DNA of 15,922 nt from Alphaproteobacteria bacterium (lineage in GTDB: Bacteria; Pseudomonadota; Alphaproteobacteria; UBA6615), in NCBI GenBank assembly GCA_017643325.1, contig JAEPNS010000033.1:1-15922 (forward strand). Direction: 5' to 3'. Shown piece after piece: positions 7,408-15,020 of this stretch; position 1 is the first letter of the stretch; every line of letters starts with the position of its first letter. The position numbers were made by a program, and so were the translations under genes. The notes below the pieces were generated by a model. It did no database searches and had not been told where the DNA came from. It was given only the letters and a program-made list of their open reading frames with translations.

Positions 7408-7452
7408 GCACGCATCGCGTCAAACCCGGGCCCGACAGGAGCCGCCGAAACC

Positions 7453-8643
7453 CTACCGCCCGCTCGCATAGCGTCTGGCCCACTCATCCTCGAGCGCGGC
7501 CACCCATGAGGGATGCGGCTCCAGCTGGGTCGAACCGAGTTCGGTCGGTGAGAGCGTCGCGACGCCCATGTCGAGCCGGTCGAACGCGCTCTGCTGTTCA
7601 GGCGAAAGCCGGTCGACGGCAAGCACCGTGAAGTCGCCCCAGACGTCCGGGTCCTGTTTGCGGGCCTGGGCCTCGGGCGACATCAGGAAATCGGCCAGCA
7701 CCATGGCGCCCTCCTTCGCCTTCGCGTTGAACGGGATGGCGACGAAGTGGGTGTTGCCGATGGTGCCTTTGTCCAGGACGAAGGTGCGCACAGTGTCCGG
7801 CAGCTTGTCCTCGGCGATCAGGCCGGATGCCTCGGCGGGATGGAACGACATCGCGATGGACAATTCGCCGTCGTCGAGCAGGCGGTGCAACGCCGGACCG
7901 TTTTGCGGGAAGACCTCACCCCGCCGCCAAAGGTGCGGATGGAGAGCGTCGAGATAGGCCCAGAGCGGCGCGGTCACAGCATCAAAATTCGCGACCGGGT
8001 TCAGAAGCGCCCCCGGGTCGGAAGCCAGCTCGACAAGGGCCTGCTTCAGGAAGGTCGTGCCGAGAAAGTTCGGCGGCTGCGGATAGGCGAGCCGGCCCGG
8101 GTTCGCCCTCGCCCAGTCGAGCAGCCCGGCGACGGATCCCGGTGTGTCTTTCACGTCGGCGGTGTCGTGCATGAACACGAACTGTGCCATGCCCCACGGC
8201 GCCTCCAGGTTATCGACCGGCACCGTGAAGTCGATGGTGGTCGTTTTCTTGTTCTCGGTATCGACGTAACGGTAGTTCGGCGCGCCCTCGGTCCACGGGC
8301 CGAAAAGGAGACCGTTGCGCTTCATCGACGCGAAGTTCTCACCGTTGATCCAGATGAGGTCGACCGAGCCGCCCTCTGTGCGCCCGGCCGCCTTCTCGGC
8401 GACGACGCGCGCCACGGCCTCTGCGGTGTCCGACAGCTTCACATGCTGCACCTCGACGCCGTAGCGATCCTTCACCTGCTCGCCCGCCCAGGCGATATAG
8501 GCGTTGATGCGCTCATCCCCGGCCCAGGCGTTCCAGAAAACGGTCTGTCCCTTTGCTTTCGCAACCACCTCGTCCCAGTCCGCCCCCTGCGCGGGAACGG
8601 CCCACGCCACGGCTGCGGCAAACAACACGGCAAGAAATCGCAT
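7453..8643 (-). CDS. YnjB-like periplasmic solute-binding protein
   Basis: This 396-residue extracellular solute-binding protein has a Sec signal peptide (MRFLAVLFAAAVAWAVPAQG, cleavage after AQGA) and then the hinged two-lobe fold. Family-specific segments of YnjB are clear: VFWNAWAGDERINAYI near the N-terminus, SVDLIWINGENFASMKRNGL, LLFGPWTEGAPNY, and PWGMAQFVFMHD. The ATG at 8641-8643 has a good AGGAAAGG site. It is 15 bases after the phosphotransferase stop and 45 bases before the permease, so it is almost certainly cotranscribed with both. The ligand cannot be read from sequence; the neighbouring kinase suggests an alcohol or amine substrate, which is inference. Confidence 0.92.
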   Translation of the reverse strand: MRFLAVLFAAAVAWAVPAQGADWDEVVAKAKGQTVFWNAWAGDERINAYIAWAGEQVKDRYGVEVQHVKLSDTAEAVARVVAEKAAGRTEGGSVDLIWINGENFASMKRNGLLFGPWTEGAPNYRYVDTENKKTTTIDFTVPVDNLEAPWGMAQFVFMHDTADVKDTPGSVAGLLDWARANPGRLAYPQPPNFLGTTFLKQALVELASDPGALLNPVANFDAVTAPLWAYLDALHPHLWRRGEVFPQNGPALHRLLDDGELSIAMSFHPAEASGLIAEDKLPDTVRTFVLDKGTIGNTHFVAIPFNAKAKEGAMVLADFLMSPEAQARKQDPDVWGDFTVLAVDRLSPEQQSAFDRLDMGVATLSPTELGSTQLEPHPSWVAALEDEWARRYASGR

Positions 8644-8658
8644 CTGGATGTCCTTTCC

Positions 8659-9729
8659 TCAGTCGGCCATCGCGGCCACGGGCGTACCAGTATCGGCGCC
8701 GGCCCAGTCGGCGCGCACCTGCGCGATGGTATCGGGGTCGAGATAATCCGCGACCCGATCGGCGACATGCGCCACGAGCGCATCCTCGCTCAACTCGGCG
8801 GACCAGTTCTCGGTGGATGTCGTGACACTCGATGGTGCGGACTGCACGCGCCATTTCGCGCACCAGGTGACGGACCATAACCACATGATCCGGCGCAGGG
8901 GCAGCAACCATGCCCTGCATCCGTCCGCAAGCGCATCCGGCACCGCTGCCAGCCAGCGGTCATGGAACTCTCGAACCTCGTCACGCGTGAGCACGGCGCG
9001 GCTGTCCACGTCCCAAGTCGTCGAGGTGTACAGGGTGGCATGGGCGAGGTCGAACGGAGCGGCGCCGTAGCGCGCCTTTTCCAGGTCGACGAGGATCGCC
9101 CTGCCGCGCGCGTCGACCAGGTAGTTGCCCGGATGAGCATCGAAGGCGATCAGCGAGACAGGGGGACGGTCCGGCCGAGAAAGAGCCTTTTCGGCCGCTC
9201 GGAGCTCCGCACCAATCTGTGATTCCGCATCGGCATGCAGGCCTGCCCCGGACAGAAAGGCGGATTGCGCCATGACCTCGGAGAACGTATCGGCGAGCGG
9301 GTCGGACGGATTCCGGAGCGGTGCGCGTTGCGCCGGACCGGGCAGCGGCAGCGCATGAATCGCCGCCAGCGCCGCCGCCAGCGCCTCGAGGTCGTCCGGC
9401 AGGGACAGCGGCCGGCCCTCGATCTTCTCGACAACCAGCGCGCCCATGGGCAGCGCGCTGTCCGGTGGCAGCGTGTCGTGCAGGCGCGGTGTGTGCCCGC
9501 TTTCGCCGGCGCGCTCGAAGCAGGCCGCCTGGTAGGCGAGGTTCGCAGACGCTTCCAGTCCCATCTGCGACTGCTTGGGCACCCGGGCCAGGGTTCCCGT
9601 CTCGCCGATGGCGACATGGTCGTGGGCAAGCCCCGTATCCGGCAGCGGGACGAGGTATTCGACCGGCACCCGCAGGCGCGCAGCCAGCGCCTCGCGGACC
9701 CGCCCGATCCGGTTGGTGTCTCGGGTCAT
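8659..9729 (-). CDS. choline-kinase/APH-like phosphotransferase
   Basis: This 356-residue cytosolic protein has the aminoglycoside-phosphotransferase/choline-kinase fold (APH, PF01636). The recognisable parts are an N-lobe with TGTLARVPK (a candidate ATP-binding lysine), VVEKIEGRPL as the hinge, the catalytic loop FDAHPGNYLV, and the metal-binding ILVDLEKARYGAAPFDLAH. In the catalytic loop the usual H-x-D-x-x-x-x-N reads A-F-D-A-H-P-G-N: the catalytic Asp and Asn remain, while the leading His is Ala. Its ATG overlaps the radical SAM stop as ATGA (9726-9729), implying translational coupling. Likely role: phosphorylating a small hydroxylated molecule, perhaps one imported by the adjacent YnjBC system or made by the radical enzyme. 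True aminoglycoside resistance is unlikely. Confidence 0.82.
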   Translation of the reverse strand: MTRDTNRIGRVREALAARLRVPVEYLVPLPDTGLAHDHVAIGETGTLARVPKQSQMGLEASANLAYQAACFERAGESGHTPRLHDTLPPDSALPMGALVVEKIEGRPLSLPDDLEALAAALAAIHALPLPGPAQRAPLRNPSDPLADTFSEVMAQSAFLSGAGLHADAESQIGAELRAAEKALSRPDRPPVSLIAFDAHPGNYLVDARGRAILVDLEKARYGAAPFDLAHATLYTSTTWDVDSRAVLTRDEVREFHDRWLAAVPDALADGCRAWLLPLRRIMWLWSVTWCAKWRVQSAPSSVTTSTENWSAELSEDALVAHVADRVADYLDPDTIAQVRADWAGADTGTPVAAMAD

Positions 9730-10766
9730 GCCGCCGACCGGCGCGCCAGCCGCTCACGGCGCAGGCCGTCGATCAGCGGGCCGAGCACCTGCTCGTGGAA
9801 ACGGTCACAGCCGATGCAGAGGTTTCGGTATGTCGCACCCGAGGGCGTCGTCGTCTCGCTATGGCGCAGGAAGGTCGCCTCGTCCCAGCCGAACGCCTCG
9901 CCCATGCGCTCCGGTGCACCGGCGTTGATCGCCTCGAAGGCCGTATGGCCACGCAGGCTGTCGAGAATGTCGACCAGCTTTTCCTCGGCCAGGTTCCCGA
10001 GCGGCGCCTTCGTTTTAAGGCAGCACGGATAGACGTTCCCGTTCGGCTCTATGGAAACCTCGGAACCGACCTTGCCGTGTTCCATAAAGTTCAGCCCGCC
10101 GGACCAGCGGTTGCAGAAATTGTCGTCGAGCGTCGCCGAAGAGAGCTCCTTCTCCCACGCCCGGCCCCGCGGCCAGATCGGACCGATCCACTCATCCGGG
10201 TTCGCACCCATGAAGGAGTAGACCGGCGTCACGGTGCCGCGCGCATCGGTGCCGTCGTGGCGGCGTCCGGTCGGGCCCAGCCCGGCCGCCTCGAACATGT
10301 CCGTCAGCTTGTCGATCAGCGGCAGGCGTTTCTCGCCTTCATGACCGACATGAAAATCGTCCATGCCCGTGATCGAGATCTGCCACATGCCGTGGTCGAG
10401 CAGTTCGTCCACGATCTTCGCTGTGACGAGGTCACCTGTGGTCTGCACCACCACGCGCACGCCACCATGATCCGCGTATTTCTCGCGCAGCAGATCCATG
10501 ACCGGGTACAGCACCGGCTCGCGGATCTCGTCGAGCAGCACCTCGCCCCCCGAGAGAATGACCCGTCCGGTCTGTTCCGGACCGTCCGGCGTGTCTCGAT
10601 AGATCATCCGGTCGGGGAGGTTCGCAACAATCCTGGCGTGGTTCCGCAGGGCCTCGTCGACGACAGCCGCCTTCTCTTCACGCACATAGGGGCGGAAGCG
10701 CGTGTCGTAGCAGTGGTCGCAGCGCCGGTGGCAGAGCCACGACAGCACGTAGTAGATCGATTCCAT
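9726..10766 (-). CDS. radical SAM enzyme with SPASM-like C-terminus
   Basis: This 346-residue protein starts MESIYYVLSW and carries the radical SAM cluster motif C-x3-C-x2-C as Cys12, Cys16, Cys19 (CHRRCDHC), followed by the SAM-binding GGE (73-75). The C-terminal part has further cysteines suited to an auxiliary cluster: Cys218, the pair Cys248-Cys249 in NVYPCCLKTKAPLGNL, and Cys317 and Cys320 in NLCIGC. That layout is SPASM/twitch-like. The ATG at 10764-10766 has a GCGAGG site; an in-frame TTG at 10820 would add 18 residues and is less likely. It sits between a TIGR04282-like gene (78 bases upstream) and the phosphotransferase (ATGA overlap). It is not the selenodomain radical SAM protein (TIGR04167 type) usually named with these glycosyltransferases. 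I do not recognise the substrate. Confidence 0.85.
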   Translation of the reverse strand: MESIYYVLSWLCHRRCDHCYDTRFRPYVREEKAAVVDEALRNHARIVANLPDRMIYRDTPDGPEQTGRVILSGGEVLLDEIREPVLYPVMDLLREKYADHGGVRVVVQTTGDLVTAKIVDELLDHGMWQISITGMDDFHVGHEGEKRLPLIDKLTDMFEAAGLGPTGRRHDGTDARGTVTPVYSFMGANPDEWIGPIWPRGRAWEKELSSATLDDNFCNRWSGGLNFMEHGKVGSEVSIEPNGNVYPCCLKTKAPLGNLAEEKLVDILDSLRGHTAFEAINAGAPERMGEAFGWDEATFLRHSETTTPSGATYRNLCIGCDRFHEQVLGPLIDGLRRERLARRSAA

Positions 10767-10844
10767 GACGCCTCGCTGGAAGACGTATGATTGTACCGGG
10801 CCGCCGCCCGTTGGGAACAAGCCTACCCCATCGTCACGGGAAAG

Positions 10845-11474
10845 TTATGGCCGGCGAATCCGGCGACGCGGCCGCGCGCGCCAGGACCGCCAGTCCGCGC
10901 CGGTGTCGATGTCGTCGAGCGTGGCAATACGCGCGACAGCGCAGCTCTTCGGCAGGCCGGCGATCGTGTCGCCGAGGGCGTGTCCGGTGCTCCAGCGCAC
11001 GTCGGAGAAAAGTCCCTTCGGCACCGACGGACGCCGCCGGGCGCCAACCAGCCAGTAACCGCCGTCGGACGCCGGGCCGAATACCATGTCGTGCCGGCCC
11101 AGCGCGTCGAACGCATCGCGCACATGTTCCGGGGTCACGTCCGGAATGTCGCTGCCGACGACCACCACCGGGCCCGGAGGGAAGTTGCGGATCGGCCAGG
11201 CCATCCGCGCGCCGAGATCGCCGCCGCCCTGGCCGATCAGGCGCACGCCGGGGACGGGCGGCCAGAGGCCGGGGCTTTTCGCAGCGGCATCCGGCGTGAC
11301 CATCAGCCAGGTCGTCCAGCGCGGGTCCCGGCCCAGCCGCCACACGACGTCGCGCAGCGTGTTCCGGTAGAAGGCCAGGGCAGCGCCCGCGCCGATATCC
11401 GCTGCGAGGCGGCGTTTCACGGCGCCACGGCGCGGCGCCCGGGCAAAGAGGACGAGATGCCGGGTGAGGCTCAT
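10845..11474 (-). CDS. DUF2064 / TIGR04282-like glycosyl- or nucleotidyltransferase-like protein
   Basis: This 209-residue protein is of the DUF2064 family (TIGR04282, 'transferase 1, rSAM/selenodomain-associated'), which has a GT-A-like fold related to CofC-type nucleotidyltransferases. Family marks are the N-terminal LVLFARAPRRGAVKRRLA, then VVVVGSDIPD (the acidic nucleotide/metal-binding segment) and DMVFGPASDGGYWLVG. Its ATG overlaps the upstream glycosyltransferase stop as ATGA (11471-11474), so the two are translationally coupled. This pair is commonly found next to radical SAM genes, including arsenosugar-type clusters, and a radical SAM gene follows here. No arsenic methyltransferase is present, so an arsenosugar role is not supported within the window. 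The C-terminus is unusually arginine-rich (RARPRRRIRRP). Confidence 0.88.
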   Translation of the reverse strand: MSLTRHLVLFARAPRRGAVKRRLAADIGAGAALAFYRNTLRDVVWRLGRDPRWTTWLMVTPDAAAKSPGLWPPVPGVRLIGQGGGDLGARMAWPIRNFPPGPVVVVGSDIPDVTPEHVRDAFDALGRHDMVFGPASDGGYWLVGARRRPSVPKGLFSDVRWSTGHALGDTIAGLPKSCAVARIATLDDIDTGADWRSWRARPRRRIRRP

Positions 11475-12187
11475 CGGTACAGCCGCGCGATCGTTGCCGG
11501 GCTCACGCCCGCGAACCAGAGTGACAGGCAGGCGAGGTTGCGCGCCGGGCGACGCCAGTAGCCGCCCTGGCGGTAGCGCGCGGCGGAGGTTTGCGCGGCG
11601 GCCTCCAGTTGCACCAGCGCGCCGCGGCCGCGCGCGCGGACGATCCGGCGCACGAGATCCACGTCCTCCATGAGCGGGATCGGGGCGTAGCCATCGAGCG
11701 CGTCGTAGAGGCTGCGGGCAAGCAGGAGGCCCTGGTCGCCGTAGGGCAGTGCAAAACGGCAGCAGCGCCACGCGACCCAGCGCTCGATCCGGCGCGCGCC
11801 GGGATGGTCATCGTCCAGCCGGAACCGGAAATAGGCCGCCCTGCCGGCCGCTTCCGGTTGAGCCAGAAAACTCCGGACGGCATCGGCCCAGCCGGGCTCC
11901 AGCGACGTGTCCGCGTGCAGGAAAAGGAGCCAGTCCCCGGCGACCGCACGCGCACCCGCCGCAAGCTGGATGCCCCGGCCGCGCGGTGCGTCGATGACCC
12001 GTGCGCCAGCCCGCCGCGCTACTTCGCTCGTTCCGTCCGACGACCCGCCGTCGGCAACGACAATGTCCGTTGCGAAAGCTTCTCCACCTTCCTGCAGCGC
12101 GGCAAACGTCGCCGGCAGGCTGTCCGCAACGTTGAGTGCCGGTAAGACGACACCGAGCGACACGCTGGGCTGATCCGTTTCGCTCAC
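11471..12187 (-). CDS. TIGR04283-like family 2 glycosyltransferase
   Basis: This 238-residue GT-A family 2 glycosyltransferase is of the TIGR04283 type ('transferase 2, rSAM/selenodomain-associated'). It shows VVLPALNVADSLPATFAAL, DIVVADGGSSDGT (nucleotide-sugar binding), FLHADT as the metal-binding D-x-D-like motif (91-94), then LPYGDQGLLLARS, PLMEDVDLVRR (about 171-181) and the QTSAARYRQGG segment. The start is a GTG at 12185-12187 with a GGGGAG site upstream. A longer reading to 12355 would run back into the MFS gene and is not protein-like. It begins 28 bases after the MFS stop and is coupled to the DUF2064 gene by a 4-base ATGA overlap. There is no membrane anchor at the N-terminus; sugar donor and acceptor are unknown. 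Confidence 0.88.
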   Translation of the reverse strand: MSETDQPSVSLGVVLPALNVADSLPATFAALQEGGEAFATDIVVADGGSSDGTSEVARRAGARVIDAPRGRGIQLAAGARAVAGDWLLFLHADTSLEPGWADAVRSFLAQPEAAGRAAYFRFRLDDDHPGARRIERWVAWRCCRFALPYGDQGLLLARSLYDALDGYAPIPLMEDVDLVRRIVRARGRGALVQLEAAAQTSAARYRQGGYWRRPARNLACLSLWFAGVSPATIARLYR

Positions 12188-12215
12188 GGGGCCGCGCTCC
12201 CCACTCTTGTCCCGG

Positions 12216-13409
12216 TCACGCCGCGGCCTGTCCGCGAAAACGGGACTGGAGGCCGCGCACCACCACGAGGAGCAGAATCGCCAGGGCAGAACAGCCTGCG
12301 CCCACCCACATGGGCGCGGCCGCGTTGCCGGTCGAATCGACACTCCAGCCGGCAATCGCCGGGACCGCGGACAGGCCGATGTAGTGCCACGTGTAATAGA
12401 GGCCGGTGCCGATGTTCCGGTGTTCCTTGCGCACCATCTCCACCGTCAGCGCCATCACGTTGCCGGTCGGCACGCCCACGAAGATGCCGGCGAGGATGAA
12501 CAGCGGAAGCTGGGCGTCCACGAAGGGCACCGTGGCCACCGTTATGCCGGCGAGCGCGAAGCTCGCAAGCATGACCGTGTTGGGCCGGTCGAAGCGCGAG
12601 GACAGCCATCCGCCAAGCGGGATCGCAAGCATGTAGACGAAGGTCCCGATACCGATGACGGAACCGGCCGCGACCACGTCGGTGCCTTCCGACACGAGCA
12701 GCGCCGGGCCGAATGCCATGACCACGAGGAAGGCGCCGTTGAACATGGTCCACACTACGCCCGCGACGGACACCAGCGTCGCCTCGCGAAACGAGATGCG
12801 CCCGGCATCCGGAACGGATTGCCCCCCGTCCCCGGACGATCGCGGCGCACGGGGCGGTGGCCTGTAGAGCAGCCAGACGAGGATCATCCCGCCGAGCGAG
12901 CCGATCCCGGCGGTGAGGAACACCGCCTGCCATCCCCATGCCTCCGCCAGTGCCCCCTGAGTCCACAGACCGATGGTGATCCCGACCGGCCACGAGTTCA
13001 TCAGGATGGCCATGGCGGTGATGACCTGCGGCCCCTCGAACAGGTCGCCGACCAGCTTGACCATGGAGACCGTGATGACCACCCCACCGGCACCGACCAC
13101 CGTCCGGCCGACCGCAGCCATCGTGAACCCGTCGGCGGTGCCCATGATGAAACCGCCCGCCGCCATCATCGCGAGACCGGCAAGCACCACACGCTTCTCG
13201 CCGAACATGCGGCCGAGCTGGCCCGCAGGCAGGGCCGTCAGGACACCGAGCGCGCTGAACAGCCCGATGAGGGTCCCGACCTGGGTGAAGTCGATCCCCA
13301 TCTCCTCGACGAGGATCGGCGCGACGGAGCCGACCGACTGGAACTGGTAGCCCAGCGAGGTCCGCGCCAGGAACAGCGCGCCGAGTACGAACCACGGATT
13401 GGGGGTCAT
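12216..13409 (-). CDS. MFS transporter (cyanate/nitrate-nitrite-type subgroup)
   Basis: This 397-residue major facilitator has 12 predicted helices and the loop 2-3 signature in the form PAGQLGRMFGEKR (about residues 61-73). A central cytoplasmic loop rich in Pro, Arg and Ser separates the two halves. The layout resembles NNP/CynX-like permeases (for example MAILMNSWPVGITIGLW in helix 5), but the substrate cannot be assigned. The ATG at 13407-13409 is the first good start. It is the first gene of the nine-gene minus-strand run, so it may export the product or import a precursor of the pathway that follows. The 171 bases before it consist largely of palindromic repeats, where a promoter or a transcript end could lie. 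C-terminal residues are basic (RFRGQAAA). Confidence 0.87.
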   Translation of the reverse strand: MTPNPWFVLGALFLARTSLGYQFQSVGSVAPILVEEMGIDFTQVGTLIGLFSALGVLTALPAGQLGRMFGEKRVVLAGLAMMAAGGFIMGTADGFTMAAVGRTVVGAGGVVITVSMVKLVGDLFEGPQVITAMAILMNSWPVGITIGLWTQGALAEAWGWQAVFLTAGIGSLGGMILVWLLYRPPPRAPRSSGDGGQSVPDAGRISFREATLVSVAGVVWTMFNGAFLVVMAFGPALLVSEGTDVVAAGSVIGIGTFVYMLAIPLGGWLSSRFDRPNTVMLASFALAGITVATVPFVDAQLPLFILAGIFVGVPTGNVMALTVEMVRKEHRNIGTGLYYTWHYIGLSAVPAIAGWSVDSTGNAAAPMWVGAGCSALAILLLVVVRGLQSRFRGQAAA

Positions 13410-13423
13410 GATGGCGCTTTGCC

Positions 13424-13452
13424 CCCTCTCTGCCCCATGGGAGCGGAGAGGG
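13424..13452. repeat. intergenic palindrome A (CCCTCTC...GAGAGGG)
   Basis: CCCTCTC (13424-13430) pairs with GAGAGGG (13446-13452), and the pairing continues inward with one mismatch to an ATG loop at 13437-13439. The arm sequence recurs in the second palindrome at 13530-13559. It resembles the C- and T-rich intergenic palindromes (REP-like) common in proteobacteria. It lies 15 bases before the MFS start on the transcribed side. Confidence 0.6.
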
Positions 13453-13488
13453 TCGGGGTGAAGTGAGGCTCGCTCGGCACCCGGAGAA

Positions 13489-13501
13489 GGTGCAGCGCAC
13501 C
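13489..13501. repeat. short central hairpin of the palindromic block
   Basis: GGTGC (13489-13493) and GCACC (13497-13501) form a 5-bp stem around AGC. The flanks CCGGAGA (13481-13487) and TCTCCCGG (13506-13513) can extend it with a bulge, and AGTGAG upstream matches CTCACT at 13514-13519. The three palindromes together could fold into one branched structure. Confidence 0.45.
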
Positions 13502-13529
13502 CACCTCTCCCGGCTCACTAGCGTTCGCC

Positions 13530-13559
13530 ACCCTCTCCTCCCTCAAGGGATGAGAGGGT
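13530..13559. repeat. intergenic palindrome B (ACCCTCTC...GAGAGGGT)
   Basis: ACCCTCTC (13530-13537) pairs perfectly with GAGAGGGT (13552-13559). After one C/T mismatch, TCCCT (13539-13543) pairs with AGGGA (13546-13550). The structure sits 21 bases after the amidohydrolase stop (both read on the minus strand), where it could act as a transcript end or a stabilising hairpin. There is no long T tract. Confidence 0.6.
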
Positions 13560-13580
13560 TGTTCCATGGCCCCATTGCCC

Positions 13581-14954
13581 CTACTCCGCCGCCTCGGCGT
13601 CGAAGACACCGGCGTCCTGCAGGATGCGGCGGCCGGACTCGGTGAGCTCCTCAAGTTTCCGGCGCAGTTCCGCTTCCGGGTAGACCAGCTGGCGGTCGCG
13701 CTTGCGCACCTCGCCCGCGACGAAGACCGTGTCGATGTTGTGGGGCGTCGCCATGAACACCAGCGTCTGGACGGGATCGTGCACCGGGCAGGTGTTGATG
13801 TCGTCGCCGCGCACCAGGATCAGGTCCGCCTGCTTGCCCGGCGTCAGCGAGCCGATCCGGTCCTCCATGCCGAGCGCGCGGGCGTTGCCGATGGTCGCCC
13901 ATTCGAGCGCCACGCGGGTCTTCAGATGCTCCGGCATCGCCTTGGTCGGGCGCGGGCGCGCGTCGGTGTACATGGCGCGCTCGAACTGCAGGCCGTAGCG
14001 CACGGCGGAGAACATGTCGCCGGAGATATTGGATTCCAGGTCGATGCCGAAGGACGGCGTGCCGCCCGCCTCCAGCACACGGCCCGTCGCGGGGTTGCCG
14101 TGGCCGAAGTTGCATTCGCACTCGGGCGCGACGGTGATCGAGCCACCGGTGTCGACGATGAGCTTGATCTCGTCGTCGGTGAGGTTGGTCCCGTGCACGA
14201 AGTCGGCTTCCGGGCCGAGCAGGCCGAGCTCGTGCAGCTTGTGCACCGAGCCCTCGGAGAAGAGCGGGATGCCCAGCGCACCGGTGTGGTTCGACCAGCG
14301 CAGGCCCATGTCCTTCGCCAACCGAACGTCGTGCTCGATGCACTCCCACACAGAAAAACCGATGCCCTGGATGCACATGGCCATGGTGATGAGCGCATCG
14401 TCGGAGGACAGCCGGCCCTTCCGCAGGCGTTCCACCCGCTCACGCGAGTGCGGGATCTCTTTGAAGGGCGGCTCGCCCGGCTTGGACTCGGTCTTGGTCT
14501 GGCCGTGGCCGTAGATCGCACGGATACCCGCCTCCTCCAGCGAATCGATGGCCGCGTCGGAGTGGTCGGTCGTGGCGTTGCAGTGGTGCCAGTCGAACAG
14601 CGTGGTGGTGCCGCAGTTGAGCTGGTTCAGCGCGCCGCACAGGTTGGCGATCCGCACGTCGTCGGGCGTGAAGTGGGGCACCGCCGTTGCGTGCATCAGG
14701 GTCGAGTACTCGAACATCGTCCAGTTGGAGACCGTGCCGCGCACGCCGGTCTGCCAGGTGTGCTCGTGCATGTTGATGAGTCCCGGCGCGACGATCATGT
14801 TCGAGGCATCGATCACCTCCGCGTCGCCTGCGTCGAGGCCACGGCCGACCTCGACGATCGCATCGTCCTCGATCAGGACGTCGCCGCCCTCGATATCGCC
14901 GATCGCGTCGTCCATCGACACGACCCAGCCGCCCTTGATGAGTGTGCGGGCCAT
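13581..14954 (-). CDS. amidohydrolase, cytosine deaminase/TrzA-like metallohydrolase
   Basis: This 457-residue member of the amidohydrolase superfamily has a TIM-barrel metal centre flanked by a small beta domain built from both termini (MARTLIKGGWVVSM at the start; LTPGKQADLILVRGDD near the end). Metal ligands are visible as His63 and His65 (INMHEHTW), His254 (FVHGTNL) and Asp305 (FGIDLESN). The region that normally carries H-x-x-E after strand 5 reads SNHTG (His223), without the glutamate, so the reaction may differ from deaminases such as TrzA or MtaD. The ATG at 14952-14954 has a clear GAGGAG site. It is the last gene of the minus-strand trio cupin, VOC, amidohydrolase. Likely role: hydrolysis or dechlorination/deamination of a heterocyclic or amide compound; the substrate is not known. 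Confidence 0.9.
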   Translation of the reverse strand: MARTLIKGGWVVSMDDAIGDIEGGDVLIEDDAIVEVGRGLDAGDAEVIDASNMIVAPGLINMHEHTWQTGVRGTVSNWTMFEYSTLMHATAVPHFTPDDVRIANLCGALNQLNCGTTTLFDWHHCNATTDHSDAAIDSLEEAGIRAIYGHGQTKTESKPGEPPFKEIPHSRERVERLRKGRLSSDDALITMAMCIQGIGFSVWECIEHDVRLAKDMGLRWSNHTGALGIPLFSEGSVHKLHELGLLGPEADFVHGTNLTDDEIKLIVDTGGSITVAPECECNFGHGNPATGRVLEAGGTPSFGIDLESNISGDMFSAVRYGLQFERAMYTDARPRPTKAMPEHLKTRVALEWATIGNARALGMEDRIGSLTPGKQADLILVRGDDINTCPVHDPVQTLVFMATPHNIDTVFVAGEVRKRDRQLVYPEAELRRKLEELTESGRRILQDAGVFDAEAAE

Positions 14955-15020
14955 GGGTGTCTCCTCAGGGGAAGGGGTTTGATTGTTGACGTGGAGACTA
15001 GCGCGCGCGGGCAGCGGCGC

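Noticed and set aside
8659..9729. Aminoglycoside resistance gene
   Set aside because: Only fold-level similarity; the operon context with YnjBC and a radical SAM gene points to metabolism.
10845..12187. Arsenosugar biosynthesis cluster
   Set aside because: The glycosyltransferase pair fits, but there is no arsenite methyltransferase and the radical SAM protein is of a different type.
12207..13466. Plus-strand open frame opposite the MFS gene
   Set aside because: Composition dominated by His, Arg, Asp and Gly with no membrane or domain pattern; a mirror of the hydrophobic MFS gene.
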